Counted from the first letter of the stretch, positions 27,377 through 36,211 are shown. The stretch: 56,797 nucleotides of DNA from Natronosalvus hydrolyticus (GCA_025517525.1 JAOPJZ010000023.1:1-56797); one strand, 5' to 3'. Notes: a model not told the origin generated them from the sequence alone. Numbers and translations: made by a program.

Positions 27377-27650
27377 AGTCGCCAGAGGTGGCCCGGAACC
27401 CTCGATGTCGACAAACGGTGTCGACACGGGGTACCTGCCCTATGCGGGTCGTCGCTCGCTCGAGTCCTGCCCGGTGTCGTCGTGCCAGTCCCCGCGGTAC
27501 CATCGGTGATACAACGAGGGTACGGTCACAGGCTCGCGAACTCGAAGCGTCGTGAGCCGAACCGTACGATGACGGGCACGTGTCCAGTTACCTGATTCAG
27601 ACGGGAAGATCCCAGGGAGAACCCGCTTACCCGAGCCTATTCCGTGCGTG

Positions 27651-27660
27651 ATATAAAAAC
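27651..27660 (+). promoter_or_regulatory. TATA box upstream of the 27743 gene
   Basis: ATATAAAAAC is the only good TATA-like sequence in the 366 nt gap between fttA and the gene at 27743. It lies about 85 nt before that ATG, implying a leader of about 60 nt, or use of an upstream start that the family does not suggest. The remainder of 27377-27742 has no gene I can support. Confidence 0.5.
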
Positions 27661-27742
27661 CTTCCCAATGCGGCCCTTCCAATGGAGTGCTCAGAGCGCG
27701 TTCGGTCGGAATATTCAGGGTAAACCACGGCAAACTTCGACC

Positions 27743-28261
27743 ATGGATCGACCCACTCGAGAGTCGGTAACACTCACTCGAGACCGAGTCGCCGAGGAAC
27801 GCGACTGGATGCTCACACGAGGAGACCGCATCGTTCCGTTGATCAACGACGTCCGGACCGAACTGGGCGATATTTTTTCGACTGACGTCGACCCAGTCAC
27901 CGAGAGGGATTACCGTGATGAAGTGAACACGGTCTTCGCGGATGGGGACCTCGCTGTCAACGTCGCTGCCATGGTCGCAATTCTCCGGAACCTCGACGTC
28001 GAAGGCGATTACCCCGGCTTCATCGTCGACGAAATTCTCGGCCGCGAGCTGGCAGCGACGATTGCCGGGACACAACCGCTCCGAACACTCGGCGAGGCGA
28101 CGTTCCACTACGCGGACGTCCACGTCCACGGTCCGGAAGACGAAAATGCCGGTGTCGACGACCTCGAGGCGGCACTCGCGGCCGGTTTTCAGGAACGGAT
28201 TCCGGGGTGGGACTGGACCGAACGGGAGAGTCCGTTCAGTCTGGAGCCACGGCGAGAATAG
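27743..28261 (+). CDS. Conserved-looking haloarchaeal protein of unknown function
   Basis: 172 residues, cytoplasmic, strongly acidic and predicted mostly helical, starting MDRPTRESVTLTRDRVAEER. DVEGDYPGFIVDEILGRELA and TLGEATFHYADVHVHG stand out, and the latter could be a metal or ligand site. I recognise no domain with confidence. The open frame runs 33 codons further 5', but those residues lack the acidic composition, so the ATG at 27743 is chosen. It has its own promoter, divergent from fttA. Confidence 0.7.
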   Translation: MDRPTRESVTLTRDRVAEERDWMLTRGDRIVPLINDVRTELGDIFSTDVDPVTERDYRDEVNTVFADGDLAVNVAAMVAILRNLDVEGDYPGFIVDEILGRELAATIAGTQPLRTLGEATFHYADVHVHGPEDENAGVDDLEAALAAGFQERIPGWDWTERESPFSLEPRRE

Positions 28262-28318
28262 TATCGACAGGATTCGGCCATCAACAACACTGTTAGTACT
28301 ATACTATCGAAAACGTAG

Positions 28319-28810
28319 TTAGGGTTCGGACTCCGGTTCCGGCTCGCCTCCCGCACCATCTTGCTGTGCCTGCAGTTCTGCAAACCGACTGCCGGGAAGC
28401 AAACCGTCGACGGCCTCGTTCGAGAGCGCTTCGATGAGGGCACCGTCGCTCCCCTCGAGTAGCAGTGCACCGACCTCTGGGACGGTGTCTTCGACCGTGA
28501 TGTCTACGTCCTCAGCGTATGATTCGACGGACTCGACGGCACCAGCCGTCAGTTCCGCCTGCAACGACTGCAACTGGGCCATCGCTTCCTGTTCGGAGAG
28601 TTCGTCGTCTTGGACTTTTGCGATCAGTTCTTCCCGGAGTTCCGCGACCTCCTGTTGTGCTTCTTCGTCGGGTTCGACGAAGGCCATGACGCCCGATTGG
28701 GCGGGTTCTTCCGACCCCCTCGAGCGAAGCTCCGTACAACCGGCAACAGCGGACATTCCGGCGACACCGACGCCCGACAAAAAGCTGCGGCGATTAGAGT
28801 GTGTATTCAT
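28319..28810 (-). CDS. Tat-exported acidic lipoprotein
   Basis: 163 residues beginning MNTHSNRRSFLSGVGVAGMS. The Tat RR motif and lipobox VAGC give an extracytoplasmic lipid-anchored protein. The mature chain has one long amphipathic helix (about 45-95: EEAQQEVAELREELIAKVQD) that may form a coiled coil, a small globular segment and a Gly-Glu-Pro tail. No family is recognised. It is divergent from nucS across a 130 nt promoter region. Confidence 0.75.
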   Translation of the reverse strand: MNTHSNRRSFLSGVGVAGMSAVAGCTELRSRGSEEPAQSGVMAFVEPDEEAQQEVAELREELIAKVQDDELSEQEAMAQLQSLQAELTAGAVESVESYAEDVDITVEDTVPEVGALLLEGSDGALIEALSNEAVDGLLPGSRFAELQAQQDGAGGEPEPESEP

Positions 28811-28938
28811 GTGTTTTGAAACGGGGAACTCGAGGCGGAAAAGTCGTGGGATAGGCGCGTAGCCAATGAAAGATTCGCCATCGATGGGGCCAGACCGAGG
28901 ACGCGCCGTTTTTATCCGCCCACCGATATCGGTCTACT

Positions 28939-29664
28939 GTGCGCTCTCTCGAGACGCCCTCACTGCGGACGGCAATGACCCTCGTCACGGAGGGGCTTCG
29001 CACCGGCGAGCTCGTGACACTTTTCGGGTGCTGTCGAGTCGAGTACGACGGCCGAGCGGCCAGTACTCTCGGGTCCGGGAATCGACACGTTCTACTCAAA
29101 CCGGATGGGACTGCACTGGTCCACACCGCAACCGGGCAACAGCCAGTCAACTGGCAGCCGCCGGGGTGTACGCACACTGTCGCGATGGACGAGGGAGCAC
29201 TCGTCGTCACCAGTGAGCGCGAAACGCCCGCAGAACAGTTGACAATCAGGTTCGAATCACTCGAGCACGTCGGCAGCTTTCAGGTGACAGACGAACCGGA
29301 GGGGGTGTCTGTCGTCGGAACGGAAGCCGATCTCAGCGACCACCTGCTCGAGAACCCGTCGCTTCTCGAGTCCGGATTTACGCCACTGGCGACCGAACGG
29401 GAAACGACCGCCGGTGCCATCGACATTTACGGAACCGATAGCGAGGGGCGAACGGTCGTCGTCGAACTCAAGCGACGACGTGTCGGCCCCGACGCGGTGA
29501 GTCAACTCCGCCGGTATGTAGATGCCTTGCATCGAGAACTCCATACCGACGCCGAAATTCGGGGCATCCTCGTCGCCCCCTCCGTGACCGGCCGAGCAAC
29601 CAGCCTCCTCGAGGAACACGACCTCGAGTTCGTGGCTCTCGAGCCACCGTCTCGAGACGTATAA
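28939..29664 (+). CDS. nucS: NucS/EndoMS mismatch-directed endonuclease
   Basis: 241 residues from a GTG start (MRSLETPSLRTAMTLVTEGL). The N-terminal DNA-binding domain includes LFGCCRVEYDGRAAS, HVLLKPDGTALVH and QQPVNWQPPGC. The C-terminal RecB-like nuclease carries D162 (GAIDIYG), E176 and K178 (VVVELKRRR), the PD-(D/E)xK triad. NucS makes double-strand cuts at mismatched bases and replaces MutS/MutL in many archaea and actinobacteria. The C-terminal PCNA-binding region is short here. A pair of 36 nt repeats follows the stop codon directly. Confidence 0.94.
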   Translation: MRSLETPSLRTAMTLVTEGLRTGELVTLFGCCRVEYDGRAASTLGSGNRHVLLKPDGTALVHTATGQQPVNWQPPGCTHTVAMDEGALVVTSERETPAEQLTIRFESLEHVGSFQVTDEPEGVSVVGTEADLSDHLLENPSLLESGFTPLATERETTAGAIDIYGTDSEGRTVVVELKRRRVGPDAVSQLRRYVDALHRELHTDAEIRGILVAPSVTGRATSLLEEHDLEFVALEPPSRDV

Positions 29665-29736
29665 TGAAGCCTAGTGGTTCGTCACGCCTGAACGGGTGCG
29701 TGAAGCCTAGTGGTTCGTCACGCCTGAACGAATGCG
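29665..29736 (+). repeat. Two tandem 36 nt units directly after nucS
   Basis: Unit 1 (29665-29700) and unit 2 (29701-29736) begin TGAAGCCTAGTGGTTCGTCA and match at 34 of 36 positions. Each contains GTGA and TCAC arms that can pair. They are contiguous without spacers, so this is not a CRISPR array. Confidence 0.7.
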
Positions 29737-29769
29737 TGAAACCGATTACGGGTGTCCGGTTTCACGCAT
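29732..29769. repeat. 13 bp perfect hairpin after the nucS repeats
   Basis: ATGCGTGAAACCG (29732-29744) pairs perfectly with CGGTTTCACGCAT (29757-29769) around a 12 nt loop. It reuses the GCGTGAA motif of the preceding 36 nt units. It may be an RNA structure in the nucS 3' region or a protein-binding dyad. Confidence 0.6.
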
Positions 29770-29898
29770 CGGTCGACGTTTGGGAGGGTATTAGGCTTGG
29801 TTGCGCGACGTCATGTGCAGTTTGTTAGTGTCGCCAAACAAATGAGTGAGCCGTGAATCGGAGAAACGCCTTTAGCGCCGCATGTGTCACAATCCAAC

Positions 29899-30039
29899 AT
29901 GGTCTCGACTACACAGCGTGACGGTGAAACCTGGTACGAGTGTGAAGAATGTGGATTGCTATTCGACCTCGAGGAGGATGCGAAGGCACACGAGCAAAAC
30001 TGTGACGACGATGACGACGGCCCCTCGTACATTCAGTGA
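29899..30039 (+). CDS. Small zinc-finger protein (46 aa)
   Basis: MVSTTQRDGETWYECEECGL starts a 46-residue frame with CEEC at residues 15-18 followed by H31 and C35 (AHEQNC), a C2H2/C2HC-like zinc finger, then an acidic tail DDDDDGPSYIQ. I recall unnamed haloarchaeal families with this layout. A TATA-like CTTTAG lies about 28 nt upstream. Function is unknown; DNA, RNA or protein binding are all plausible. Confidence 0.75.
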   Translation: MVSTTQRDGETWYECEECGLLFDLEEDAKAHEQNCDDDDDGPSYIQ

Positions 30040-30163
30040 CGGGCCACAGAACGCCTGGCTCGAGGGTTATAGTGATTCCTGAAATTATCGAGTGGAGACG
30101 GTACCATTCGAGTAGTGCAGGACTTCCAAGAATCCTATAACACCACCCGTGGAGCAAGCGCCG

Positions 30164-30592
30164 CTATTTCGAATCGACGAGTTCGTACGCGTGTTCGCTC
30201 ATCTCGTCTTCAGCGAAGACGAAGACGCGACCGTCGACCAGCGAGTGGTCGACAGTCACTCGAACGGAGTATCCCTCGGTCTCGACTGTGACCCCCGGAA
30301 ACAGTTCCTCCTCGTCGGTCGCCTCGAGCATCACGCGACCGACTCCCGTGGCCTCGAGAATGTCCTCGTGGGTGTTCCGGTCGTTGATGTAGGTCATGAT
30401 TCCCTCAACACCGTCCGGATCGGTGACCAGCACATGCACCTCTTTGCCAGGTGGCGATTTGACCGACGCTTCGACCGGTTCCGGAACCCCATTATAGAAC
30501 GTTTCCCGCCCATCGAGATACTCCACGACGACGCCACCATCGACGAGATCAACGGGAAGCGTGCTCGGGGCCACGTTGGAACGCGTACTCAT
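30164..30592 (-). CDS. DUF5796-like haloarchaeal protein
   Basis: 142 residues from MSTRSNVAPSTLPVDLVDGG. It is a soluble, acidic, beta-rich protein with the run VVVEYLDGRETFYNGVPEPV and later RVFVFAEDEMSEHAYELV. I associate this pattern with the haloarchaeal DUF5796 family, but the name is from memory. The frame extends 43 codons upstream through basic, non-haloarchaeal-looking sequence, so the ATG at 30592 is used. It is divergent from shikimate kinase. Confidence 0.72.
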   Translation of the reverse strand: MSTRSNVAPSTLPVDLVDGGVVVEYLDGRETFYNGVPEPVEASVKSPPGKEVHVLVTDPDGVEGIMTYINDRNTHEDILEATGVGRVMLEATDEEELFPGVTVETEGYSVRVTVDHSLVDGRVFVFAEDEMSEHAYELVDSK

Positions 30593-30762
30593 AGGTGCAC
30601 ACTCGAGTCGGGCGGGGAAAAACACCACGAAAGGTCGCCCAGTTCCGGGTTGGGACCCCCTCGATACTGACAGAGACAAGACGGGCACCCGAACGCAATC
30701 TTGATGCGGCCAGATACGCACCGACCATCAGTCGTAAATAGGCGCTGGGAGAGAGCCTATGT

Positions 30763-31635
30763 ATGGACGGTCGGGCGGTCGCACCAGCAGCAGGCACCGT
30801 ACTCAACGCCCTCGCAACAGGAACCGGATCGGCGTTCGCACTCGATCTCGAGACCACCGCGACGGTAACGCTCAGTGACGACCCTCTCGTGAACGCGACC
30901 ATCACGGATGCGCCCGATGCCGACACGAGTCTGATCGAACGATGTGTGGCGTTGACCCTCGAACGATACGAGCCGGCGGCCGACCTCGATGCAACACCCC
31001 TCGGCGCACAGGTCACCACCGGTAGCGACGTTCCCATGGCCTCAGGCCTGAAAAGCTCGAGTGCCGCTGCCAACGCGACCGTGCTCGCGACCCTCGATGC
31101 GCTCGACATCGGTGAAGAAGTCGACCGCCTCGAGGCCTGCCTGGTCGGCGTCGAGGCAGCCAGGGACGCGGGGGTCACTATTACCGGGGCGCTTGACGAC
31201 GCCAGTGCGAGCATGCTTGGCGGTGTTACTGTGACGGACAACACGGAAGACCGGCTGCTCAAACGCGAGCAAGTCGACTGGCATGCAGCGATCTATACCC
31301 CACCAGAACAGGCGTTCAGCGCTGATGCCGACGTCGACGCCTGTACCCGCATCGCCTCGACGGCCGAGGTGGTCGCCGAACTCGCGCTCGACGGCCGATA
31401 CACCGACGCCATGACGGTCAACGGCTTTGCCTTCTGTGGCGCACTCGAGCACTCCCCAGCACCGATGCTCGAAGCCCTCCCCGACGCTGCAGGCGTCTCA
31501 CTCTCCGGCACCGGGCCGAGTTACGTTGCCGTCGGTGATCGGCCCACCCTCGAAACGGTCTGTGACCGATGGGCAGAACGACCTGGGACGACTCGCCTGG
31601 TCGAAACGCGAAACGACGGAACTCAGATACGATGA
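30763..31635 (+). CDS. aroK: Archaeal shikimate kinase (GHMP superfamily)
   Basis: 290 residues. It phosphorylates shikimate in the aromatic amino-acid pathway and belongs to the GHMP kinases, not the bacterial AroK fold. The start MDGRAVAPAAGTVLNALATG and the ATP-binding loop DVPMASGLKSSSAAANATV are diagnostic, as is the C-terminal GVSLSGTGPSYVAVG. The stop codon overlaps the chorismate mutase start (ATGA), so the two genes are coupled and consecutive in the same route. Confidence 0.95.
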   Translation: MDGRAVAPAAGTVLNALATGTGSAFALDLETTATVTLSDDPLVNATITDAPDADTSLIERCVALTLERYEPAADLDATPLGAQVTTGSDVPMASGLKSSSAAANATVLATLDALDIGEEVDRLEACLVGVEAARDAGVTITGALDDASASMLGGVTVTDNTEDRLLKREQVDWHAAIYTPPEQAFSADADVDACTRIASTAEVVAELALDGRYTDAMTVNGFAFCGALEHSPAPMLEALPDAAGVSLSGTGPSYVAVGDRPTLETVCDRWAERPGTTRLVETRNDGTQIR

Positions 31636-31961
31636 CGAACGAGACAGACACCACAACAGACGAAACAGCCACCGAGAGCCGATCACCCGAAGACATGGAT
31701 CTCGAGGATTTACGCGAGGAGATACAAGAGATCGACCGCGATATCGTCGAACTCATCGCCCGCCGAACCTACGTGGCCGACTCCATCGCGCAGGTAAAAG
31801 ACGCGAAAGGAATGCCAACGACTGATGAGAGTCAGGAGGCTCGAGTGATGGAGCGAGCAGGTGAGAACGCCAATCGGTTCGACGTCGATGACAACCTCGT
31901 GAAGGCGATTTTCAGGTTGTTAATCGAGTTGAACAAGGTGGAACAGCGCGAAAATCGGTAG
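31632..31961 (+). CDS. Chorismate mutase (AroQ class)
   Basis: 109 residues from MTNETDTTTDETATE. After an acidic 22-residue leader the AroQ helical fold appears: LEDLREEIQEIDRDIVELIA, RRTYVADSIAQVKDAKGMP and VKAIFRLLIELNKVEQREN. The Arg and Lys of the chorismate site sit in the first two helices as expected. It converts chorismate to prephenate for Phe and Tyr synthesis. The ATG lies in the shikimate kinase stop. The longer frame upstream is the shadow of aroK and is not used. Confidence 0.93.
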   Translation: MTNETDTTTDETATESRSPEDMDLEDLREEIQEIDRDIVELIARRTYVADSIAQVKDAKGMPTTDESQEARVMERAGENANRFDVDDNLVKAIFRLLIELNKVEQRENR

Positions 31962-32021
31962 CAGTTTCTCCTAGGAAAAGTTGTATTGGTGAGGCTACCG
32001 CTGTAGTAGCCAGTGATACGA

Positions 32022-32063
32022 TGTACACACCTATCGCGATGCGGTCTTGCGATGGTATGTACA
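32022..32063. repeat. Imperfect hairpin upstream of ribosomal protein S8e gene
   Basis: TGTACACACCTATCGC (32022-32037) pairs with TGCGATGGTATGTACA (32048-32063), with one mismatch and one bulge, across a 10 nt loop. It lies about 120 nt before rps8e. It could end the aroK/aroQ transcript or regulate rps8e; neither can be decided from sequence. Confidence 0.45.
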
Positions 32064-32182
32064 ATGACGTTCACTGACTACTATCGAATCCGAAAGACGG
32101 TCCCTCCATCGTGGCTACCGTGAGCAAATACCGGTCGGTACGAAAAGGTGCATTCAAGTATGCGCCACGACTTCGTGTGGGT

Positions 32183-32554
32183 ATGCAAGATCAGGGACGC
32201 TCTACCCGCAAACGCACCGGCGGCCGACTGAAACCCTTCAAGAACCGACGCAAACACCAACTGGGCCGACATCCCACCGAGACACAGGTCGGCGAACCTC
32301 GCTTCCGTACCGTCGACGCTCGAGGGAACGGCGAGAAAACGCGCGCGCTGGCAACGAACGTGGCCAACGTGAACACGGGCGAGAGCACGGTCACCGCAGA
32401 CATCAACGACGTCGTCGAAAACGACGCCAACCCCAACTACGTCCGACGAAACATCATCACCAAGGGTGCCCTTATCGACACCAGCGAAGGCACCGCGCGC
32501 GTGACCTCGCGACCAGGTCAGAGTGGGCAGGTTAACGCTGTTCTCGTCGAATAA
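32183..32554 (+). CDS. rps8e: 30S ribosomal protein S8e
   Basis: 123 residues starting MQDQGRSTRKRTGGRLKPFK. This is the archaeal/eukaryotic S8e family, a small-subunit protein. RKHQLGRHPTETQVGEPRF, DARGNGEKTRALAT and the C-terminal NIITKGALIDTSEGTARVTS are family blocks. The frame extends 24 codons upstream, but S8e proteins start at the equivalent of MKDQGRS, so 32183 is chosen. Monocistronic, with a hairpin about 120 nt upstream. Confidence 0.96.
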   Translation: MQDQGRSTRKRTGGRLKPFKNRRKHQLGRHPTETQVGEPRFRTVDARGNGEKTRALATNVANVNTGESTVTADINDVVENDANPNYVRRNIITKGALIDTSEGTARVTSRPGQSGQVNAVLVE

Positions 32555-32739
32555 CCTCGAGTGCGCCGGCGGTTCGTATTTCAGACCGTCAGCAACCCAC
32601 GCTGTTTTCGCCAGCAGTCCGACACCGGAACTGTGTCAGTGGTGACTGCACCTTCCAGGTCCAATAGAACGGTATCGCTGAGCACCTCGTCCTGTCGTCG
32701 ACAGCAACTGCAACCCCGCCAGACTGGACGACGCCACGA

Positions 32740-34221
32740 TCAGGAGTCGGCTTTCAAATTGTGGACGACCTCGAGTCGGTCCACCACACTTGCAGTCTCA
32801 CGTATCGCGGTCTCGATCACGTCACAGTCTTTGTACGCGCCGGGTGCTTCGTCGACCGGTAGCACGCTCGAGTGTACCCCGTTCGCCTCGAGTTCGGTCG
32901 CAATCGCCTCGGCATCGAACTCCTCGTGGGCCTGTGTCCGACTCATGACCCGACCCGCGCCGTGACACACGGAGTAGTTCCACGCAGGATTCGACCGACC
33001 TTCACAGATGAGCGTGCCGTCGGCCATATTGAACGGGACGAGGACGCGCTCGCCTTCGTACGCACGCGTTGCGCCCTTCCGAATGATGCCGTCTCGAAAG
33101 TCGATATAGTTGTGCGTCGATTCGATACGATCGTCGAGCGACGTGTCGAGCACGTCCGCGACGGTTTCGAGCATCACGCGACGGTTTTCAGCAGCGTAGT
33201 GTTGACAAAAGATCATGTCGATGAGATAGCGGGCTGCGTGTCGGCCTTCGAGATACTCGAGGTCGTCCCCAGTGGCTTCCTCCGGGTCAGGAACGGCGGC
33301 TTTCAACGCCGTGCTGATCGTTTCGATTCGGGACGGATCGTCCTCGAGGAAGTCGGACTTAAGCGCCTCGTAGTCGACAAAATCCTCACCCATACCGCCC
33401 TGTAACCACTCGAGAACGTCGCTGTCGCTGGTTGCTTCCGGGTCGAACTGGAGATAACGCGTTGGATACGTCTCGAGTATTGCTCTGGCATCATCAACCC
33501 TGTCATCGTGGAGGCGGGCCGCTTCCGCCTGCCAGTACTCGGCCGTGTTCGCGCCCAACCCACGACTGCCCGAGTGGACGATCACCCAGTACGCACCGGT
33601 CGTCGCACTCTGCCCAATTTCGAGAAAGTGGTTACCAGAACCCAGTGTCCCCACGCTTTCGATAGCAGTCCGGACCGAAAAATACGAACTCTGGGTACCC
33701 GCCCGCTCGGCACAGAGGGTTTTGAAATAGTCGAGGTCGTAGCCGCCCGCCTCAAGAAAGGAGGCGAGCGTTTCGCGATAGTCCTCGTGAGCGACCTCGA
33801 GGAACGCCTCGAGCCGCCGGTTCGCCCGCCCCCATGGAAACGAGTCGCCGACGTGGTAGTACTCCCGTTCCGGTGCCTCGAGTCCGTCGGGGCCAAATCC
33901 CATCGGGATTTGCTCTCTGATCGCCTGATCGAGGGTTTCCCCCTCGAGCGGGAGATCGTCGCCGAGACGCCCGGCCGTCATCCCGCAACCGATGTCGACA
34001 CCGACGACGTTCGGGACGACGTACTCGCCCAGTGGCATGGTGAAGCCGACGACACTGCCTTTTCCCCAGTGTGCATCGGGCATAATGCGTACGGGCCCGT
34101 CGAACGCCTCGTGATCGATCATCGTTCGAATCTGTGTGAGACAGGCGTCGTCGATCAGGTCGCTGTCGCCGTCGAGACCCATCACGCGCGCGGAGGTTTC
34201 AGCGCCCTCGAGTTCGATCAT
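32740..34221 (-). CDS. rtcB: RtcB RNA ligase
   Basis: 493 residues from MIELEGAETSARVMGLDGDS. RtcB joins 2',3'-cyclic-phosphate and 5'-OH RNA ends, as in tRNA splicing, using GTP and manganese. Conserved blocks are IMPDAHWGKGSVVGFTMPLG, GVDIGCGMTAG, GSGNHFLEIG, VHSGSRGLG, and the guanylated histidine in CHGAGRVMSR. A 119-codon upstream extension is only the shadow of the overlapping glycosyltransferase region and is rejected. The gene is read toward rps8e and faces it. Confidence 0.96.
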   Translation of the reverse strand: MIELEGAETSARVMGLDGDSDLIDDACLTQIRTMIDHEAFDGPVRIMPDAHWGKGSVVGFTMPLGEYVVPNVVGVDIGCGMTAGRLGDDLPLEGETLDQAIREQIPMGFGPDGLEAPEREYYHVGDSFPWGRANRRLEAFLEVAHEDYRETLASFLEAGGYDLDYFKTLCAERAGTQSSYFSVRTAIESVGTLGSGNHFLEIGQSATTGAYWVIVHSGSRGLGANTAEYWQAEAARLHDDRVDDARAILETYPTRYLQFDPEATSDSDVLEWLQGGMGEDFVDYEALKSDFLEDDPSRIETISTALKAAVPDPEEATGDDLEYLEGRHAARYLIDMIFCQHYAAENRRVMLETVADVLDTSLDDRIESTHNYIDFRDGIIRKGATRAYEGERVLVPFNMADGTLICEGRSNPAWNYSVCHGAGRVMSRTQAHEEFDAEAIATELEANGVHSSVLPVDEAPGAYKDCDVIETAIRETASVVDRLEVVHNLKADS

Positions 34222-34300
34222 GCTCGGTATGCACGCTTTCCGGTCGCCGCATATAAACCGCGTCGTTTGAACGCCGCTGGAGAGGCGACAGCGACACCCT

Positions 34301-35035
34301 TCAAAAGTACGACTCGGCTGGTGAGCGGCCGGGGCAGAGGTAGGCAAGATATCCCAAGAGGTAGGTGATAAACAGGCGAAAGTAACCCACTCGCTGTTGG
34401 CGTCTCGTGGAGGTCCGGACAGGACAGGTCCGGTCGTACACCAGGACACCCGTCGATCGAAGCCGCAACGAGAGGTCGGTATCTTCGAGGAAGGGGAGCG
34501 ATTCGTCGAATCCATCCACTTCCTCGAACGCCGACCGGCGAACGCTACAGTTCGGCCCTGGCTGTTGGACGAACCCAACTGGCCAGCTTACGCGGTACCA
34601 CCAATCGGAGAGCACGCGGAAACACAGCCGATGACGAAGTTGGCGCTCGAGTGGCTCGAGTGGGCCGCCAACCCCGACGATTGCCGGGGTGAGGTAGTGT
34701 CGATAATGATCCTGTATCCACGTTGGTGGAACCACGGTATCCGCGTCAGTAAACAGTAGAATATCGCCGGTTGCGACACGCGACCCTCGGTTCCTTGCCT
34801 GACCCGGCCCGCGTTCGGTTGCATTCGACTCGCTCGCTGTCGATTCGGGGACAGTCTCCTCGAGGACGCGATCGACCACCGCGTGTCGCCTCGCAACCTC
34901 GATGGTCGCGCCGCCGCAGGCGACGACGATCACTTCGGCCGTGCTATCAAATTGTTGCTCACTGATCGAATCGAGTGTTTGCCCGAGTCGATACCCCTCC
35001 GCCTTTGCGGGGATGATGACCGAGATGTCGGTCAC
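34301..35035 (-). CDS. Family 2 glycosyltransferase
   Basis: 244 residues with the GT-A fold. The N-terminal strand is ISVIIPAKAEGYRLGQTLDS. The nucleotide-sugar site is LLFTDADTVVPPTWI (DxD-like DAD). GPNCSVRRSAFEEVDGFDES and FLEDTDLSLRL (ED acceptor motif) complete the GT2 pattern. A hydrophobic C-terminal helix (LFITYLLGYLAYL) likely ties it to the membrane. The sugar and acceptor are unknown; isolated GT2 genes in haloarchaea often act on glycolipids or surface glycans. It is divergent from the beta-RFAP synthase homologue. Confidence 0.88.
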   Translation of the reverse strand: MTDISVIIPAKAEGYRLGQTLDSISEQQFDSTAEVIVVACGGATIEVARRHAVVDRVLEETVPESTASESNATERGPGQARNRGSRVATGDILLFTDADTVVPPTWIQDHYRHYLTPAIVGVGGPLEPLERQLRHRLCFRVLSDWWYRVSWPVGFVQQPGPNCSVRRSAFEEVDGFDESLPFLEDTDLSLRLRSTGVLVYDRTCPVRTSTRRQQRVGYFRLFITYLLGYLAYLCPGRSPAESYF

Positions 35036-35209
35036 CCGTTCTCACCGCTCGAGTCGAGGACGTCCGGCACCGGATTCCGCCAGTTCGTCTGTGGTGTCAT
35101 CCGAGAGGACCCTCACACCTACAGATATAAACCGTTGGGATCCCTCGACTCGACAGCTACGCTTGCCACCGCCGCAACCTCCTTTTTTCCCCATCACATA
35201 CAACCGCCA

Positions 35210-36199
35210 ATGACGAGAGTGACCGTCAGCGCTGGCGCGCGACTGCATTTTGGGTTTCAAAACCTCTCGCTCGCCCGTGACCGTCTGTATGGCGGCATCG
35301 GGGTCGGCCTCGAGGAGCCACGCGTGACGGTAACCGCCGAACCGGCCGAAACGGTAGCCGTCAGCGACTCGCTGGCTCACCACTACGCCGCCCAGGCAGT
35401 CTCCATATTATCCGTCTCCGGCATCGACCTCACCGTCGAGGAACGGTTACCCAGACACGTCGGCCTCGGCAGTGGCACGCAACTCGCCCTGGCCGTCCTC
35501 GCTGCAACCGCACGAGTATATGATCTCGAGACACAGGTCCGTGAACGAGCGCCCCTGCTCGGACGTGCGGGACGGAGCGGCGTCGGCGTCGCCACGTTCG
35601 ACCGTGGCGGGTTCGTCGTGGATGCTGGTCATCCCACTGGCCGGTTCACCACTGAGCAACCACGCGATGGCAGTTGGACCGTCCCCTCGGTTATCGCCCG
35701 TCATACCCTGCCAGCGAACTGGCGGTTTCTGGTCGTCGTCCCCGAAGCGGACCCTGGCCGTAGCGGCACTGACGAGGACGCCAGCCTCCGAACTGTCGTG
35801 GAACACGCCGATCCGCTCATCGCCGACGATATCGCCCCCTTGCTCACCCAGAAACTGCTTCCCGCTGCGGCCGACGGCCGACTCGAGGCGTTCGGCGAGG
35901 CGATCACAGCCATCGGACGAAAAAACGGTGCCTGGTACGCCGACGTACAGGGAGGCGTCTTTCGGCCACCGGCCGGCGAACTCGTCGATACACTCTCGAC
36001 CTCTCCCGTCATCACTGGCGTTGGGCAGTCGTCGTGGGGCCCTGCCGTCTATGGCATCACCGACGAGAGCCACGTCGACGAGGCCACAGAGGCTGCGACC
36101 CACGCTCTCGAGCACACTGATATCGATGGCAGGGTGCTGGTGACACAACCGGCCTCGAGTGGCGCGAGAATACGAGAACACGGCAAACGCCGTCCCTAA
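35210..36199 (+). CDS. Beta-ribofuranosylaminobenzene 5'-phosphate synthase family protein
   Basis: 329 residues from MTRVTVSAGARLHFGFQNLS. It belongs to the GHMP-like family whose methanogen member condenses PRPP with p-hydroxybenzoate or pABA at the start of methanopterin synthesis. The ATP-loop-like LPRHVGLGSGTQLALAVLAA is present, then GRSGVGVATFDRGGFVVDAG and GVGQSSWGPAVYG near the C-terminus. Haloarchaea use folates rather than methanopterin, so the substrate here is open. The open frame runs 109 codons further upstream over the glycosyltransferase promoter and is not used. Confidence 0.88.
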   Translation: MTRVTVSAGARLHFGFQNLSLARDRLYGGIGVGLEEPRVTVTAEPAETVAVSDSLAHHYAAQAVSILSVSGIDLTVEERLPRHVGLGSGTQLALAVLAATARVYDLETQVRERAPLLGRAGRSGVGVATFDRGGFVVDAGHPTGRFTTEQPRDGSWTVPSVIARHTLPANWRFLVVVPEADPGRSGTDEDASLRTVVEHADPLIADDIAPLLTQKLLPAAADGRLEAFGEAITAIGRKNGAWYADVQGGVFRPPAGELVDTLSTSPVITGVGQSSWGPAVYGITDESHVDEATEAATHALEHTDIDGRVLVTQPASSGARIREHGKRRP

Positions 36200-36211
36200 A
36201 CTCGAGACGGA

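Noticed and set aside
29665..29736. 36 nt direct repeats considered as a CRISPR array
   Set aside because: Only two units, contiguous with no spacers and no cas genes nearby.
34222..34578. 119-codon N-terminal extension of RtcB
   Set aside because: RtcB proteins start near the chosen Met; the extension is antisense-like sequence overlapping the glycosyltransferase gene.
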